Assembly (NCBI RefSeq): GCF_011682075.1
Contig: NZ_VSMK01000802.1
Location: forward strand, 1-32,990
Source of the DNA: Nitratidesulfovibrio liaohensis
GTDB lineage: Bacteria > Desulfobacterota > Desulfovibrionia > Desulfovibrionales > Desulfovibrionaceae
Direction: 5' to 3'
DNA: 32,990 nucleotides
A model generated the notes under the pieces. That model ran no database searches and was not told the DNA's origin. It saw nothing but the letters and a program-made list of their open reading frames with translations. Position numbers and translations under genes: made by a program. This document shows positions 22,601-30,452 of this stretch, piece after piece; the stretch's first letter is position 1, and each line of letters starts with the position of its first letter.

Positions 22601-23392
22601 TGGGTGTACGAAAGCGCCTTCGGCAACGAATGGAAGAAGGCCATCGCCTCGCGCACCGAGGCATCGCCCCTTGATGCGCTGGCCGACGTGGACCTGGCGG
22701 CGGAAGAGCGCGGCTACGTCGAGATCATGCGCCGCAAGCCCACGGAAGAAGAGTTCGTCCTGTATCTGAACCACCCCGGCGACGCCATCAAGACCATCCA
22801 GTTGCGGGCACGTTTCGGCAACCCCAACAACCTGCCGCTGGACGTGTGGTTCGAGGGCGTGGCCCCCGGCGAGGACCTGAACTTCGTCGATTCCAACGGC
22901 AAGCCGCATCATCTGGCGCTGCTCAGCATCTCGCGCCCCAACGAGGCGGGCATGAGCGTTGTGCGCTACGTGCTCGATTCCGAGTTCATGAGCTGCGAGG
23001 TGCAGGTGGCCAAGGCCGCCATTGCCGACGGCAAGGGCTCGGAAAAGGCCGACCCGTCCAACCCCATGCACGTGGCCGCGCCCAGCAACGGCGACCTGTG
23101 GGTGATGTACGTGCACCCCGGCGACGTGGTGAAGCAGGGCGAGGAGTTGTTCAACATCTCCATCATGAAGCAGGAAAAGGCGGTGTTGGCCCCGGTTTCC
23201 GGCATGGTCAAGCGCGTGCTGAAGACCGCCGACTACCGCGAAAGCAAGCAGATGATGCCCGTTCGCGAGGGCGAGCTGATAGTGGAGCTTGGGCCCATCC
23301 CGCGCACCTGCCCCAACACGGCGTGCTCGCGGCCCATCACCATGGAAGGCATCGACTTCTGCCCCTACTGCGGCGAAGCCTTGAATCCATAA
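19688..23392 (+). CDS. pyc: Pyruvate carboxylase, divergent, with C-terminal zinc ribbon
   Basis: Carboxylates pyruvate to oxaloacetate (biotin- and ATP-dependent, anaplerotic). The 1234-residue chain has all three parts. Biotin carboxylase (about 15-480): KAILVANRGIPARRI, Gly-loop at 169-178 (K169), RDCTVQRNHQKLIEI, EVNTRLQVEH. Carboxyltransferase (about 535-810): TDTTPRDMTQSN (543-555 region), metal-binding HYHRH (752-756), GLKDMAGMCPP, EHAMPGG. Biotin carrier (about 1115-1190): lysine K1161 in ISIMKQEK, where the usual motif is AMKM. A four-cysteine zinc ribbon (C1208, C1213, C1225, C1228) ends the protein, which standard pyruvate carboxylases lack. GAGG lies 5 nt before the ATG. It follows birA by 85 bp and precedes PEP synthase. 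Confidence 0.93.
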   Translation: MGIKTFEQVLEEVRGKAILVANRGIPARRICRSIRERFDAVAVMTATDIDKTSPAASAAQELLLLGSDPRAYLDIDHIIALAKQRGIVAIHPGWGFASEDERFPAKCKAAGLTFIGSTAEAMNLLGNKVQVRKLAKKLDIPVVPGSEGAVDIPTARTIIDEIGLPVMLKAEGGGGGRGIFAIHRAEELSDAFMKASTMAQASFGNPRLYVEKYLPSVRHIEIQVIADMYGNVFAFDERDCTVQRNHQKLIEITPSPWSGITPELRERLKEYSRMLVREVGYHSLCTVEFLVTADGTPYLIEVNTRLQVEHGITECRYGIDLVEEQIAVAFGARLRFTQENTTPQHVAMQVRINCEDPQNHFAPNSGLVSRYVSPGGPGVRLDSNMCAGYEFPSNYDSAGSLLIAYGQGWEKVLGIMERCLGEYVIGGIKTTIPFYKQVLKHPKFRAGDLDTNFIANTPELMCYSDLAPEAERLARLVAEVSAKGYNPYVQLGEYRTRETPRMPRFEPVLPHIPGTVRRAPSPYPTGDRTALLDYLRDAGHVHFTDTTPRDMTQSNSGNRFRLAEDALIGPYLDNCGFFSIENGGGAHFHVALLANMTYPFSEAKEWNRFAPKTLKQILIRSTNVLGYKPQPRNLMRMTGEMVCDTHHIIRCFDFLNHIENMRPFAEVALNRTDVVFEPALSLSWAKGFDVDHYLGVTEEVLRMVGSVAGVGPDQAAKMIILGLKDMAGMCPPRFMTALVSALRKRWPSLVLHYHRHYTDGLFVPSVGAAAKAGAHIVDAALGASVRSYGQGDVLATAAYIEDELGLKTNLNKNMIRDCNFVLKQIMPYYDRYCAPYFQGIDHDVVEHAMPGGATSSSQEGAMKQGYIHLLPYMLKFLAGTRKIVRYHDVTPGSQVTWNTAFLAVTNAYKRGGEEEVRYLLEVLDHVARHDETDLTAEMRKARLSIYQDCNDAFRNLLLGRFGKLPLGFPADWVYESAFGNEWKKAIASRTEASPLDALADVDLAAEERGYVEIMRRKPTEEEFVLYLNHPGDAIKTIQLRARFGNPNNLPLDVWFEGVAPGEDLNFVDSNGKPHHLALLSISRPNEAGMSVVRYVLDSEFMSCEVQVAKAAIADGKGSEKADPSNPMHVAAPSNGDLWVMYVHPGDVVKQGEELFNISIMKQEKAVLAPVSGMVKRVLKTADYRESKQMMPVREGELIVELGPIPRTCPNTACSRPITMEGIDFCPYCGEALNP

Positions 23393-23400
23393 GCAGACAT

Positions 23401-23440
23401 TCCGCGCGCGGCCCCGGAACCCCTGCGGGCCGCGCGCGGA
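23401..23440 (+). terminator. GC-rich hairpin after pyc
   Basis: A 14-bp perfect stem TCCGCGCGCGGCCC/GGGCCGCGCGCGGA (23401-23414 with 23427-23440) starts 8 bp after the pyc stop. There is no strong T-run, so it may be a weak terminator or may stabilise the 3' end. The remaining 220 bp before the next gene show no clear promoter. Confidence 0.5.
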
Positions 23441-23660
23441 TACATCCTTCGGCTGTACCAGGCACCGCCCGGCCCGGCTTGCACGGACCGCGGGCGACGA
23501 TGCGAGAACCCCCCATAAGGAGACCGGCACCCCATGCCAGCCCCCTGCATGATACCCACCGGTTGACCCCGCCACGCCCCGCGTACGTGGGACAAGACCG
23601 TCGTTTTCGGGTATCGGACCTTCAGGCAAGCGTTTCTATCCCCCACAGGAGGATTCACGA

Positions 23661-26600
23661 ATGGGCAAAACTCCGGTTGAAAAGCCCGCGGCCAAGGCCG
23701 CCAAGGCTGGCGCCGAGATTTCCGAACTCACCAAGAAGCTGGTGCTGACCGGCGCAGACATCGTGCGCATCGGCGACGATGCCGAGCTGCTGGTCGGCGG
23801 CAAGAACTACAACACCGCCATCATCAGCCAGGTGGAAGGAATCCGCGCACCCGAGTTCCGCGCCATCTCGTCGCAGGCATTCCACATGCTGCTCGACGAA
23901 ACCAGGGTCAACGCATCGCTCGTCCGCGCCACCGTGGACAGGGAATACAACCGCATCGACTGGAACGATCCCGAGATCAACAAGGACTCGGAGTTCCTGC
24001 AAAAGTTCGTTCGCAACCTGGCAAAGGAAATCCGCGCCCAGGCTTCGGCCAAGCCCGGTGAAACCCAGATCAAGCTGCGCACCTTCGTCAACAACGTGGT
24101 GGAAGGCTTTGCGACCTCGCCGGAAGGCATCGACCAGCTGCGCAAACGCTCGGTGCTGGTACAGGCAGGCATCTTGTGCGTGGAGTTGCCCAAGGCCGTG
24201 GACGAATGCGTGCGCGAGGCCTACCGCTCCATCTGCAAGGAAGCGGGCGCCGAAGACGTACCCGTGGCCGTGCGTTCCTCCGCCGCCGGCGAAGACTCGC
24301 GCAAGAAGGCCTTTGCCGGCCTGCAGGACACCTACCTGAACATCGTGGGCGACAGCCGCGTGTCCGCCGCCTATCACTGGGACTGCGCATCGGCCTACAA
24401 CCTGCGTTCCATGACCTACCGCCGCGAGGCGATCCTGGACGCGCAGGCCCGCGCCGAAGCCACCGGCGACGAATCCATCGCCATCAAGGCCAAGCAGGAA
24501 TGGGCCATCGAGAACACCTCGCTCTCGGTGTGCATCATGCGCATGATCAACCCGGTCATTTCGGGCACCGCCTTCAGCGCGGACACCGCCACCGGCTGCC
24601 GGGGCACCGTCCGCAAGGACCTGGTGGGCATGGACGCCAGCTACGGCCTGGGCGAGGCCGTGGTGGGCGGCATGGTCACCCCCGACAAGTTCTACGTCTT
24701 CCAGCGTGACGACGGGCCCGAGGTGGTCATCCGCCAGATGGGCTGCAAGGACAAGAAGATCGTCTACGACGAGAAGGGCGGCACCAAGAAGGTTTCCGTG
24801 CCCGAGATCGAGGCGTACCGCTGGTCGCTTTCGCTGGCCCAGGCCGAACAGGTGGCCAAGGGTGTGCGCGCCATCAGCCGCGCCTATGGCGACATGATCA
24901 TGGACACCGAATTCTGCATCGACTCGGCCGACCGGCTGTGGTTCGTGCAGGCCCGCCCCGAAACCCGCTGGAACGAAGAGCTGGAAAAGCACCCGCACAC
25001 CATCTTCATGCGCCGCCGCGAGGTGGACCCGAAGGCGGCCAGCCAGGCCGAGGTGCTGCTGGAAGGCAACGGCGCATCGCGCGGGGCCGGGCAGGGCAGG
25101 GTGAAGTTTCTGCGCTCGGCGCTGGAACTGAACAAGATCAACAAGGGCGACATTCTCGCCGCCGACCGCACCGACCCCGACATGGTGCCCGGCATGCGCG
25201 TGGCCGCCGCCATCCTTGCCGACGTGGGCGGCGACACCAGCCACGCCGCCATCACCTCGCGCGAACTGGGCATCCCCGCCGTCATCGGCATCCAGCGTCT
25301 GGAAATCCTGCGCGCCCTGGATGGCCAGGAAGTGACCGTGGACGGCACCCGGGGCCGGGTATACCGCGGCATGCTGCCCCTGCGCGAAGTGGGCGGCGAG
25401 ATGGACCTGTCGAAGCTGCCCACCACCAAGACCAAGGTCGGCCTGATCCTGGCCGACGTGGGCCAGGCCATGTTCCTCTCGCGCCTGCGCGAGGTGGAAG
25501 ACTTCGAGGTGGGCCTGCTGCGCGCGGAGTTCATGCTGGGCAACATCGGCGTGCATCCGCAGGCGCTGGAAGCCTTCGACAGCGGAGAACTGGACCACGC
25601 CGTGCACGCCAAGCTGCGCGAGCTGGATTCCCGTCTGTCCAAGATACTGCGCGAGCAGCTGTCTGCCGGGCTCATCGCCATCGACATGAAGCTGCGCGAG
25701 TACGTGGGGCACATAACCGGCCTTTCGGCGGAAATCGAGGCCCTGGCCTCGCGCGAGAACCTGCGCGGCACCGAACAGGTGCTGGTCATGCACCGCAAGA
25801 TGCGCGAACTGGACCACAAGCTGGACGAGCATGTGGAACTGGCAACCCGCCGCATCGACATCCTGAAGACATCCATCGACCTTGAAGACCACGTGCGCGT
25901 GATCATGGGCTACGACGACCAGCTGGCCCTGCTGAACGGCATCGACCCCGATACGGTGAAGCGCCGCGCCGAAATCGAGGCCAACATCCGTGCCCAGGTG
26001 GAACGCGTCGAAGACATCCCCGCCGTGCAGGACGCCCTGGCCAAGATCGCCCGCCTGCGTCACGAAGTGGGGCTGCGTAGCGGCCTGCAAAAGGAAATGG
26101 ACGACATGCGCGCCGTGCCGGACAAGATCCGCGCCCTGATCCGCTCGCGCGGGTTCCGCACCGGCAAGGAGCACTACGTTCAGACCCTGTCGCAGGGCCT
26201 GGCCCTGTTCGCCATGGCCTTCTACGGCAAGGACATCGTTTACCGCACCACCGACTTCAAGTCGAACGAGTACCGCAACCTGCTGGGCGGCAACCTGTTC
26301 GAGCAGATCGAAGACAACCCCATGCTGGGCTTCCGTGGGGTGTCGCGCAACCTGCACGACTGGGAAATCGAGGCCTTCAAGCTGGCGCGCGGCGTGTACG
26401 GCGGGTGCAACCTGCAACTCATGCTGCCCTTCGTGCGCACCCTGGAAGAAGCGCGCTCCATGCGCCGCTACCTGGAACAGGTGCACAAGGTGAAGAGCGG
26501 CGTCGACGGGCTGAAGATGATCCAGATGTCGGAAATCCCGTCCAACGCCGTGCTGGCCAAGCAGTTCATAGAGGAGTTCGACGGGTTCTCCATCGGCTCC

Positions 26601-27239
26601 AACGACATGACCCAGATGGTGCTGGCCACCGACCGCGACAACGCGCGTCTCGGCCACATCTACGACGAGGAAGACCCCGCCGTGGTCTGGGCCATCCTTG
26701 TGACCATCTTCACCGGCCAGAAGTGCGCCCGCAAGGTGGGCTTCTGCGGTCAGGGCGTGTCCAACAGCAAGATCCTGCGCGGCCTGGTGGCCATCGCGGG
26801 CATCGTGTCCGCCTCGGTGGTGCCCGACACCTACTACCAGACCAAGCTGGACATGGCCGAGGTGGAGGCCGAAAACATTCCCACCTCGGAACTGGGCAAC
26901 TGGCTGCGCAACCAGCATCTGGCCAACCTGCGTGCGCTGCTGGAGGAAAAGGGCTACGGCCACATCCTCAAGAAGTACACCCAGGCCGAAGACCTGATGG
27001 ACTGGTACGAAGGTGAACTGCGCCGCCTGCACGAACTGCTGCGCGAAAGCCTGGAAACCCCCAAGGAAAAGTTCTACCGCTCCGAGTTGGAACAGTTCCG
27101 GGCCACCTTCCACAAGCCGGTCATCTACGCCACCTGGGACTGGGCGGGCACCGTGTCCGACGCCCTGCACCAGGCCGGGTTCGCCAGCTTCGAGGAGCAG
27201 GCCAAGGCCCTGGAGGCCCAGCGCGCCCAAAAGTGGTAG
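23661..27239 (+). CDS. ppsA: PEP synthase (pyruvate, water dikinase), enlarged form
   Basis: Makes phosphoenolpyruvate from pyruvate and ATP for gluconeogenesis. At 1192 residues it is some 400 longer than ordinary PpsA (about 790). An N-terminal ATP-grasp part (VGGKNYN near 46, VPVAVRSSAAGEDS near 206, LWFVQARPETRW near 425) leads to the phosphohistidine domain with H528 in GGDTSHAAI. The C-terminal PEP/pyruvate barrel has LLRAEFMLG then GVHPQAL (631), RTTDFKSNEYRNLLGG, NPMLGFRG, MSEIPSNAVLA, DGFSIGSNDMTQ and C1029 in GFCGQG. Extra material sits near the N-terminus (about 70-190), between GVHP and the rest of the barrel (about 170 additional, helical, charged residues near 640-840), and as a C-terminal tail of about 120. 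AGGAGG lies 8 nt before the ATG. It follows pyc: both consume pyruvate. Confidence 0.9.
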   Translation: MGKTPVEKPAAKAAKAGAEISELTKKLVLTGADIVRIGDDAELLVGGKNYNTAIISQVEGIRAPEFRAISSQAFHMLLDETRVNASLVRATVDREYNRIDWNDPEINKDSEFLQKFVRNLAKEIRAQASAKPGETQIKLRTFVNNVVEGFATSPEGIDQLRKRSVLVQAGILCVELPKAVDECVREAYRSICKEAGAEDVPVAVRSSAAGEDSRKKAFAGLQDTYLNIVGDSRVSAAYHWDCASAYNLRSMTYRREAILDAQARAEATGDESIAIKAKQEWAIENTSLSVCIMRMINPVISGTAFSADTATGCRGTVRKDLVGMDASYGLGEAVVGGMVTPDKFYVFQRDDGPEVVIRQMGCKDKKIVYDEKGGTKKVSVPEIEAYRWSLSLAQAEQVAKGVRAISRAYGDMIMDTEFCIDSADRLWFVQARPETRWNEELEKHPHTIFMRRREVDPKAASQAEVLLEGNGASRGAGQGRVKFLRSALELNKINKGDILAADRTDPDMVPGMRVAAAILADVGGDTSHAAITSRELGIPAVIGIQRLEILRALDGQEVTVDGTRGRVYRGMLPLREVGGEMDLSKLPTTKTKVGLILADVGQAMFLSRLREVEDFEVGLLRAEFMLGNIGVHPQALEAFDSGELDHAVHAKLRELDSRLSKILREQLSAGLIAIDMKLREYVGHITGLSAEIEALASRENLRGTEQVLVMHRKMRELDHKLDEHVELATRRIDILKTSIDLEDHVRVIMGYDDQLALLNGIDPDTVKRRAEIEANIRAQVERVEDIPAVQDALAKIARLRHEVGLRSGLQKEMDDMRAVPDKIRALIRSRGFRTGKEHYVQTLSQGLALFAMAFYGKDIVYRTTDFKSNEYRNLLGGNLFEQIEDNPMLGFRGVSRNLHDWEIEAFKLARGVYGGCNLQLMLPFVRTLEEARSMRRYLEQVHKVKSGVDGLKMIQMSEIPSNAVLAKQFIEEFDGFSIGSNDMTQMVLATDRDNARLGHIYDEEDPAVVWAILVTIFTGQKCARKVGFCGQGVSNSKILRGLVAIAGIVSASVVPDTYYQTKLDMAEVEAENIPTSELGNWLRNQHLANLRALLEEKGYGHILKKYTQAEDLMDWYEGELRRLHELLRESLETPKEKFYRSELEQFRATFHKPVIYATWDWAGTVSDALHQAGFASFEEQAKALEAQRAQKW

Positions 27240-27297
27240 ACGTTGTAGACGGCGTGCGCGCCACGCGCGTGCCGGATTCACGTTGAGGAATGTACGG

Positions 27298-27330
27298 ACG
27301 GGCGGCCTTCGGGCCGCCCGTTTTCCGTTT
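27298..27330 (+). terminator. ppsA intrinsic terminator
   Basis: A 10-bp perfect stem ACGGGCGGCC/GGCCGCCCGT (27298-27307 with 27312-27321) closes a TTCG tetraloop and runs into TTTCCGTTT, about 60 bp after the ppsA stop. Confidence 0.9.
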
Positions 27331-27493
27331 CGTGCCGGGCAGATGCAACGGAGAGGGCGGAAAGACGGCGGGACGCCGGGAGATGTCCGCCGAACTTCGG
27401 GCGCATGCCGCTGCCCGGTCTTGCCACAGGCCGTTTCGCGTCGCATTTGAGAGGTGAATGCGTGTTCCCGGAGCGTCAGACAAGGAGGCGGCC

Positions 27494-27874
27494 ATGGCGG
27501 AACTGCGAATGCGGCGCGTGTACGAGATGGGAGCGGCGAATGACGACGCCGATGACGGAATGCGCGTGCTGGTGGATCGGCTCTGGCCGCGCGGCCTTGC
27601 GCGTGACAAGGTCCGCATCGACCACTGGCTGCGCGGCGTGGCTCCGTCCGACGAACTGCGCCGCTGGTTCGGCCATGATCCCGCCCGGTGGCAGGAATTC
27701 CAGACACGCTACCATTCGGAACTGCGCGGGTCCGCACATCCCGACCTTGCCCTGCTGCGGCATCTGTCGACGAGTCCGGGCCGGATCACCCTGCTGTACG
27801 CGGCGCGTGACGAGGCACGCAACAACGCCGTGGCCCTGAAGGCATTTCTGGAGCAGCAGCGGGGAGCCCCATAG
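27494..27874 (+). CDS. DUF488 family protein (YeaO-like)
   Basis: Small cytosolic protein of unknown biochemical role. The 126-residue product has the DUF488 signature VDRLWPRG near 31-38 (here preceded by MRVLV), the start RMRRVYE, WFGHDPARWQEFQTRY in the middle, and a strand ITLLYAARDEARNNA towards the end, which together match the YeaO-like group. AAGGAGG lies 5 nt before the ATG at 27494, so the 12-residue longer reading from 27458 is not used. It stands alone between the ppsA terminator and the converging peptidase gene. No catalytic function can be assigned from sequence. Confidence 0.88.
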   Translation: MAELRMRRVYEMGAANDDADDGMRVLVDRLWPRGLARDKVRIDHWLRGVAPSDELRRWFGHDPARWQEFQTRYHSELRGSAHPDLALLRHLSTSPGRITLLYAARDEARNNAVALKAFLEQQRGAP

Positions 27875-28051
27875 GGCAGGCCGAAACGTGTCGTGCGCAC
27901 AACCATTTGAAACCACACTTCTTCGTACGGAGCAGGGACAGGGGTTACTGTGAACGCGACCATCGTTTAAAGTACTGGATGAACCTCGTTCCGCCTTGCC
28001 GCCCGGTACGGAAACACATTGCCCTGATTGCAGGGCAACACCCTGAACAGC

Positions 28052-28082
28052 AAAAAAACGGGGAGTCCATCGGACTCCCCGT
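28052..28082 (-). terminator. Intrinsic terminator of the M23 peptidase gene
   Basis: An 11-bp perfect stem ACGGGGAGTCC/GGACTCCCCGT (28058-28068 with 28072-28082) with a 3-base loop. On the minus strand it is followed by seven T (28052-28058), 55 bp past the peptidase stop. The segment 27875-28051 holds no gene that I can support. Confidence 0.9.
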
Positions 28083-28136
28083 CATGCGTTCGGATTGCCG
28101 TTCCCTGCATGGCCGCGTGGCCGGGCAGGGTGGGCG

Positions 28137-29447
28137 CTACTTCAGACGTGCCGTCACGTTGTCCTCGATCCAGTGCGGGTCCAGCCATTCCAGCGGTTGC
28201 ACCTGCACCCCGCCGATGGTCACCCCGAAGTGCAGGTGGTCGCCGCCTGCCATGCCGGTGGTGCCGGTCTTGCCGATGATGTCGCCCTTCTTCACCTGCT
28301 GGCCCACGTTGGCCGAAATCTCGCTGAGGTGCGAGTACAGGGTTTGCAGGCCAAGGCCGTGGTCGATGACGACAAGGTTGCCGTAGATGCCAAGATGCCC
28401 GGTAAAGACCACGCGCCCGCTGTTGGAGGCGGGTACTTCGGCCATGGCCAGCGAGGCGAAGTCAAGGCCGAGGTGGGTCTGGTTGTCCACCTTCTGTCCG
28501 TTGTGCAGGTAGCTGCGGTTGTCGGCAAATCCGGCGCGGGTGGCCGAGTTGGGCAGTTGCAGGAAGGCCCCGTGCCAGAGCATGGCGGGGGCGGTATCCC
28601 TGCCGATTTCCAGCAGCTTCTGCTCGTTGGAGGCGCGCAGTTCGTTGTTCACCTTCAGGAAGCGCTCCAGCGGGCTCAGCTCGCCGGGCACGTCCTGCTC
28701 GAATTCGGGCATCTTGCTGGCCAGAAAGCTTTCCGAAATGTTGATGTTGTCATGCCGGAACACCCTGTCCAGCGGACGAATGACCAGCCGACTGGCCATG
28801 GCGTTGCCGGAAAGGTCCACGGCGGTGATTTCGGGGGCGTATTGGGCCATGGTGAGAAAGTGGGGAAAGGCGAAGAAGCACAGGTAGTCGCCGCTGGGCT
28901 GCTTGAACCCCGGAAAGTACAGGTCGCCCACCTTCACGCCGGTGCGTTCCACGTCCTCGTTGACCGAGTAAAGGATGGAACCGGTGCCACCGCGCCGCAC
29001 GTAGGGGGGCATGCTCTTTACCGAAACGCGCGGGGGCTGGGTGTCCAGGCGCATGGGATACACCCGGGTGGTGGTGTTGCCCTTGCCGAACCCGGCCAGC
29101 GAAGTGTCGGCCGTGCGCACTTCAAGGTCGAAGGCGCCGTCCTTCAGGCCCGCATCCTTCAAATTGAAGGTCACGCGCTGTTCGCGGCGGCCATCGGTGA
29201 AGGCGCTGTCGAGCACGACCAGCGAATGCGAATTCTTTTTCACCGTGACGGTGACGGACCGGATGCCCGACTTCTTGTCGCGCAGGGTCAGGGTCAGGTC
29301 CTGATGCGGCGAGGCACGCCCCGTGTCCGGGGTAAGGATGACTTCCGGCCCTTCCATGTCCTGGAAGAGCATGAAACCGCCGATGCCGAGCAGCCCCAGC
29401 AGGGCCGCGAAGACGATCACGATGGAAAGATTCTTTGCTGCAGTCAT
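28137..29447 (-). CDS. M23-family metallopeptidase, membrane anchored
   Basis: LytM/M23 endopeptidase that probably cleaves peptidoglycan crosslinks in the periplasm. The 436-residue protein has one N-terminal membrane segment (about 8-28) and a long beta-rich periplasmic stretch (about 33-225; DTQPPRVSV and EITAVDLSGNAM look like Ig-like folds). The C-terminal peptidase domain (about 315-425) has the zinc ligands H325 and D329 in THLGLD and H404/H406 in GDHLHFGV, plus YSHLSEI. All catalytic residues are present, so it should be active rather than a degenerate activator. The start at 29447 has AGGAG only 2 nt upstream; an in-frame TTG at 29504 is less likely. It lies downstream of a CBS gene with a terminator-like hairpin between them. 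Confidence 0.88.
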   Translation of the reverse strand: MTAAKNLSIVIVFAALLGLLGIGGFMLFQDMEGPEVILTPDTGRASPHQDLTLTLRDKKSGIRSVTVTVKKNSHSLVVLDSAFTDGRREQRVTFNLKDAGLKDGAFDLEVRTADTSLAGFGKGNTTTRVYPMRLDTQPPRVSVKSMPPYVRRGGTGSILYSVNEDVERTGVKVGDLYFPGFKQPSGDYLCFFAFPHFLTMAQYAPEITAVDLSGNAMASRLVIRPLDRVFRHDNINISESFLASKMPEFEQDVPGELSPLERFLKVNNELRASNEQKLLEIGRDTAPAMLWHGAFLQLPNSATRAGFADNRSYLHNGQKVDNQTHLGLDFASLAMAEVPASNSGRVVFTGHLGIYGNLVVIDHGLGLQTLYSHLSEISANVGQQVKKGDIIGKTGTTGMAGGDHLHFGVTIGGVQVQPLEWLDPHWIEDNVTARLK

Positions 29448-29460
29448 GTCTCCTGATCCT

Positions 29461-29495
29461 TTCAAGTGAAAAGCCGCCCTGAAAGCCGGGCGGCT
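29461..29495 (-). terminator. Terminator-like hairpin between the CBS and M23 genes
   Basis: An 8-bp stem AGCCGCCC/GGGCGGCT (29472-29479 with 29488-29495). Read on the minus strand it is followed by TTTTCACTTG. It begins 28 bp after the CBS stop and ends only about 15-20 bp before the M23 start, which leaves no room for a promoter. Confidence 0.65.
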
Positions 29496-29522
29496 CGTGT
29501 CCAAACCGTTTGGGCAGCCTGC

Positions 29523-29951
29523 CTAGGGATGTTCGACGGCATCCAGCAGGCTGATGGTCAGCTTCAGGAAGTCCGCCTCGGTCACGATGCCCACCAGCCT
29601 GTCACCCTCGGTAACGGGCAGACACCCGTACTTGTGGTGCAGCAGCAGTTCGGCGGCATCGCGCAGCAGGGTGTCGGGGTGCACGCGCACCACATCGGTC
29701 CGCATGATTTCGCCCACCGGAATGCCCGCGTCGATCTCGTTCTGAACCGCCTCGTCCACGTCGGCGAAGCGCGAGATGGTGGCGGACAATATGTCGCGGT
29801 GGGTCAGCAACCCCTGAAAGTCGCCCTTGCCATCCACAATGGGAATGTGCCGGATCCGGGCCAGTTGCATCAGCGAGCGGGCCGCCCGGAGCGAATCGGT
29901 CTTCTTCAGGGTGAAGAGCCCGGTGGACATGAGATCGCCGACGTAGAGCAT
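29523..29951 (-). CDS. CBS-domain pair protein
   Basis: A 142-residue stand-alone Bateman module: two CBS motifs that usually bind adenosine nucleotides or S-adenosyl compounds and regulate a partner. CBS 1 covers about 6-62 (VGDLMSTGLFTLKKTDSL ... HIPIVDGKGDFQGLLTHRDIL). CBS 2 covers about 79-138 (VGEIMRTDVVRVHPDTLL ... GCLPVTEGDRLVGIVTEADFL). There is no fused enzyme, transporter or HTH domain. The ATG at 29951 has GGGGGA 4-5 nt upstream, and a promoter is readable 28-55 bp upstream. The partner is unknown; the downstream M23 peptidase shares the strand but a hairpin separates them. Confidence 0.9.
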   Translation of the reverse strand: MLYVGDLMSTGLFTLKKTDSLRAARSLMQLARIRHIPIVDGKGDFQGLLTHRDILSATISRFADVDEAVQNEIDAGIPVGEIMRTDVVRVHPDTLLRDAAELLLHHKYGCLPVTEGDRLVGIVTEADFLKLTISLLDAVEHP

Positions 29952-29978
29952 GGTTTCCCCCGCAAGCGCGTTTCCTCA

Positions 29979-30006
29979 AGTGTCGCACACTCGGCGCATA
30001 AGTCAA
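29979..30006 (-). promoter_or_regulatory. Predicted promoter of the CBS gene
   Basis: On the minus strand, TTGACT (30001-30006, 5 of 6), a 16-bp spacer and GACACT (29979-29984, 3 of 6). It would start transcription about 20 nt before the ATG at 29951. Confidence 0.4.
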
Positions 30007-30452
30007 GCAAACCGGAACGCCGTGGGCGGCTGCCTGCGGCATGCAGGGCAGGGGTGCGACCAGGGGGGCGGAATGTCACGGAACGAACGATGGCAGCGCT
30101 TCGGGACGGGCGCTACGCCCCCTGTGATTGACGCTGGGGACAAAATCTGTTTTCCAAACCATGCCGGGGCCGTATGGACGAGGTGACTCGCAACGCCCGT
30201 CCCGACCGTTTGGACCCCGTTCCGCCATTCGCCCGCACACGATTTCCGTCGCGGCCCATCATGCTGCGCCGCCGTCTGCCAGATGACTGACGCGGTCTCT
30301 GGCCAGGCCGTTGCCGGGCCTTTGGCAGACCGCTGGCCGACGCAGTATTCCTGACGTACCTGATGTGCGTGATGGAGGCGACCGCGCACGGCGCCACGGC
30401 AACGCGACGACCAGCCCCCCCGGCAGGGCACCCATTCCAGAGAGGACCGCGC
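30007..30452. other. Intergenic region between the divergent CBS and pcm genes
   Basis: No supportable gene in these 446 bp. An inverted repeat GTCTGCCA/TGGCAGAC (30274-30281 with 30323-30330) flanks a GC-rich segment with a GGCC-rich inner pairing. A bulged CTGCCTGC/GCAGGGCAG hairpin lies near 30030-30052. A TTGACG near 30128 has no good -10 partner. The pcm promoter was not located. Confidence 0.4.

Noticed and set aside
19637-27737. Two giant open frames on the minus strand opposite pyc and ppsA (about 1330 and 1360 codons), with similar ones opposite pyrG, rpoN/hpf and ppaC
   Set aside because: They mirror the codon pattern of GC-rich genes, show low-complexity His/Gly/Val/Gln-rich translations without family motifs, and overlap genes with strong evidence.
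29466-30131. 221-codon plus-strand frame opposite the CBS gene
   Set aside because: It is antisense to a clear CBS-pair protein and its translation has no recognisable domain.
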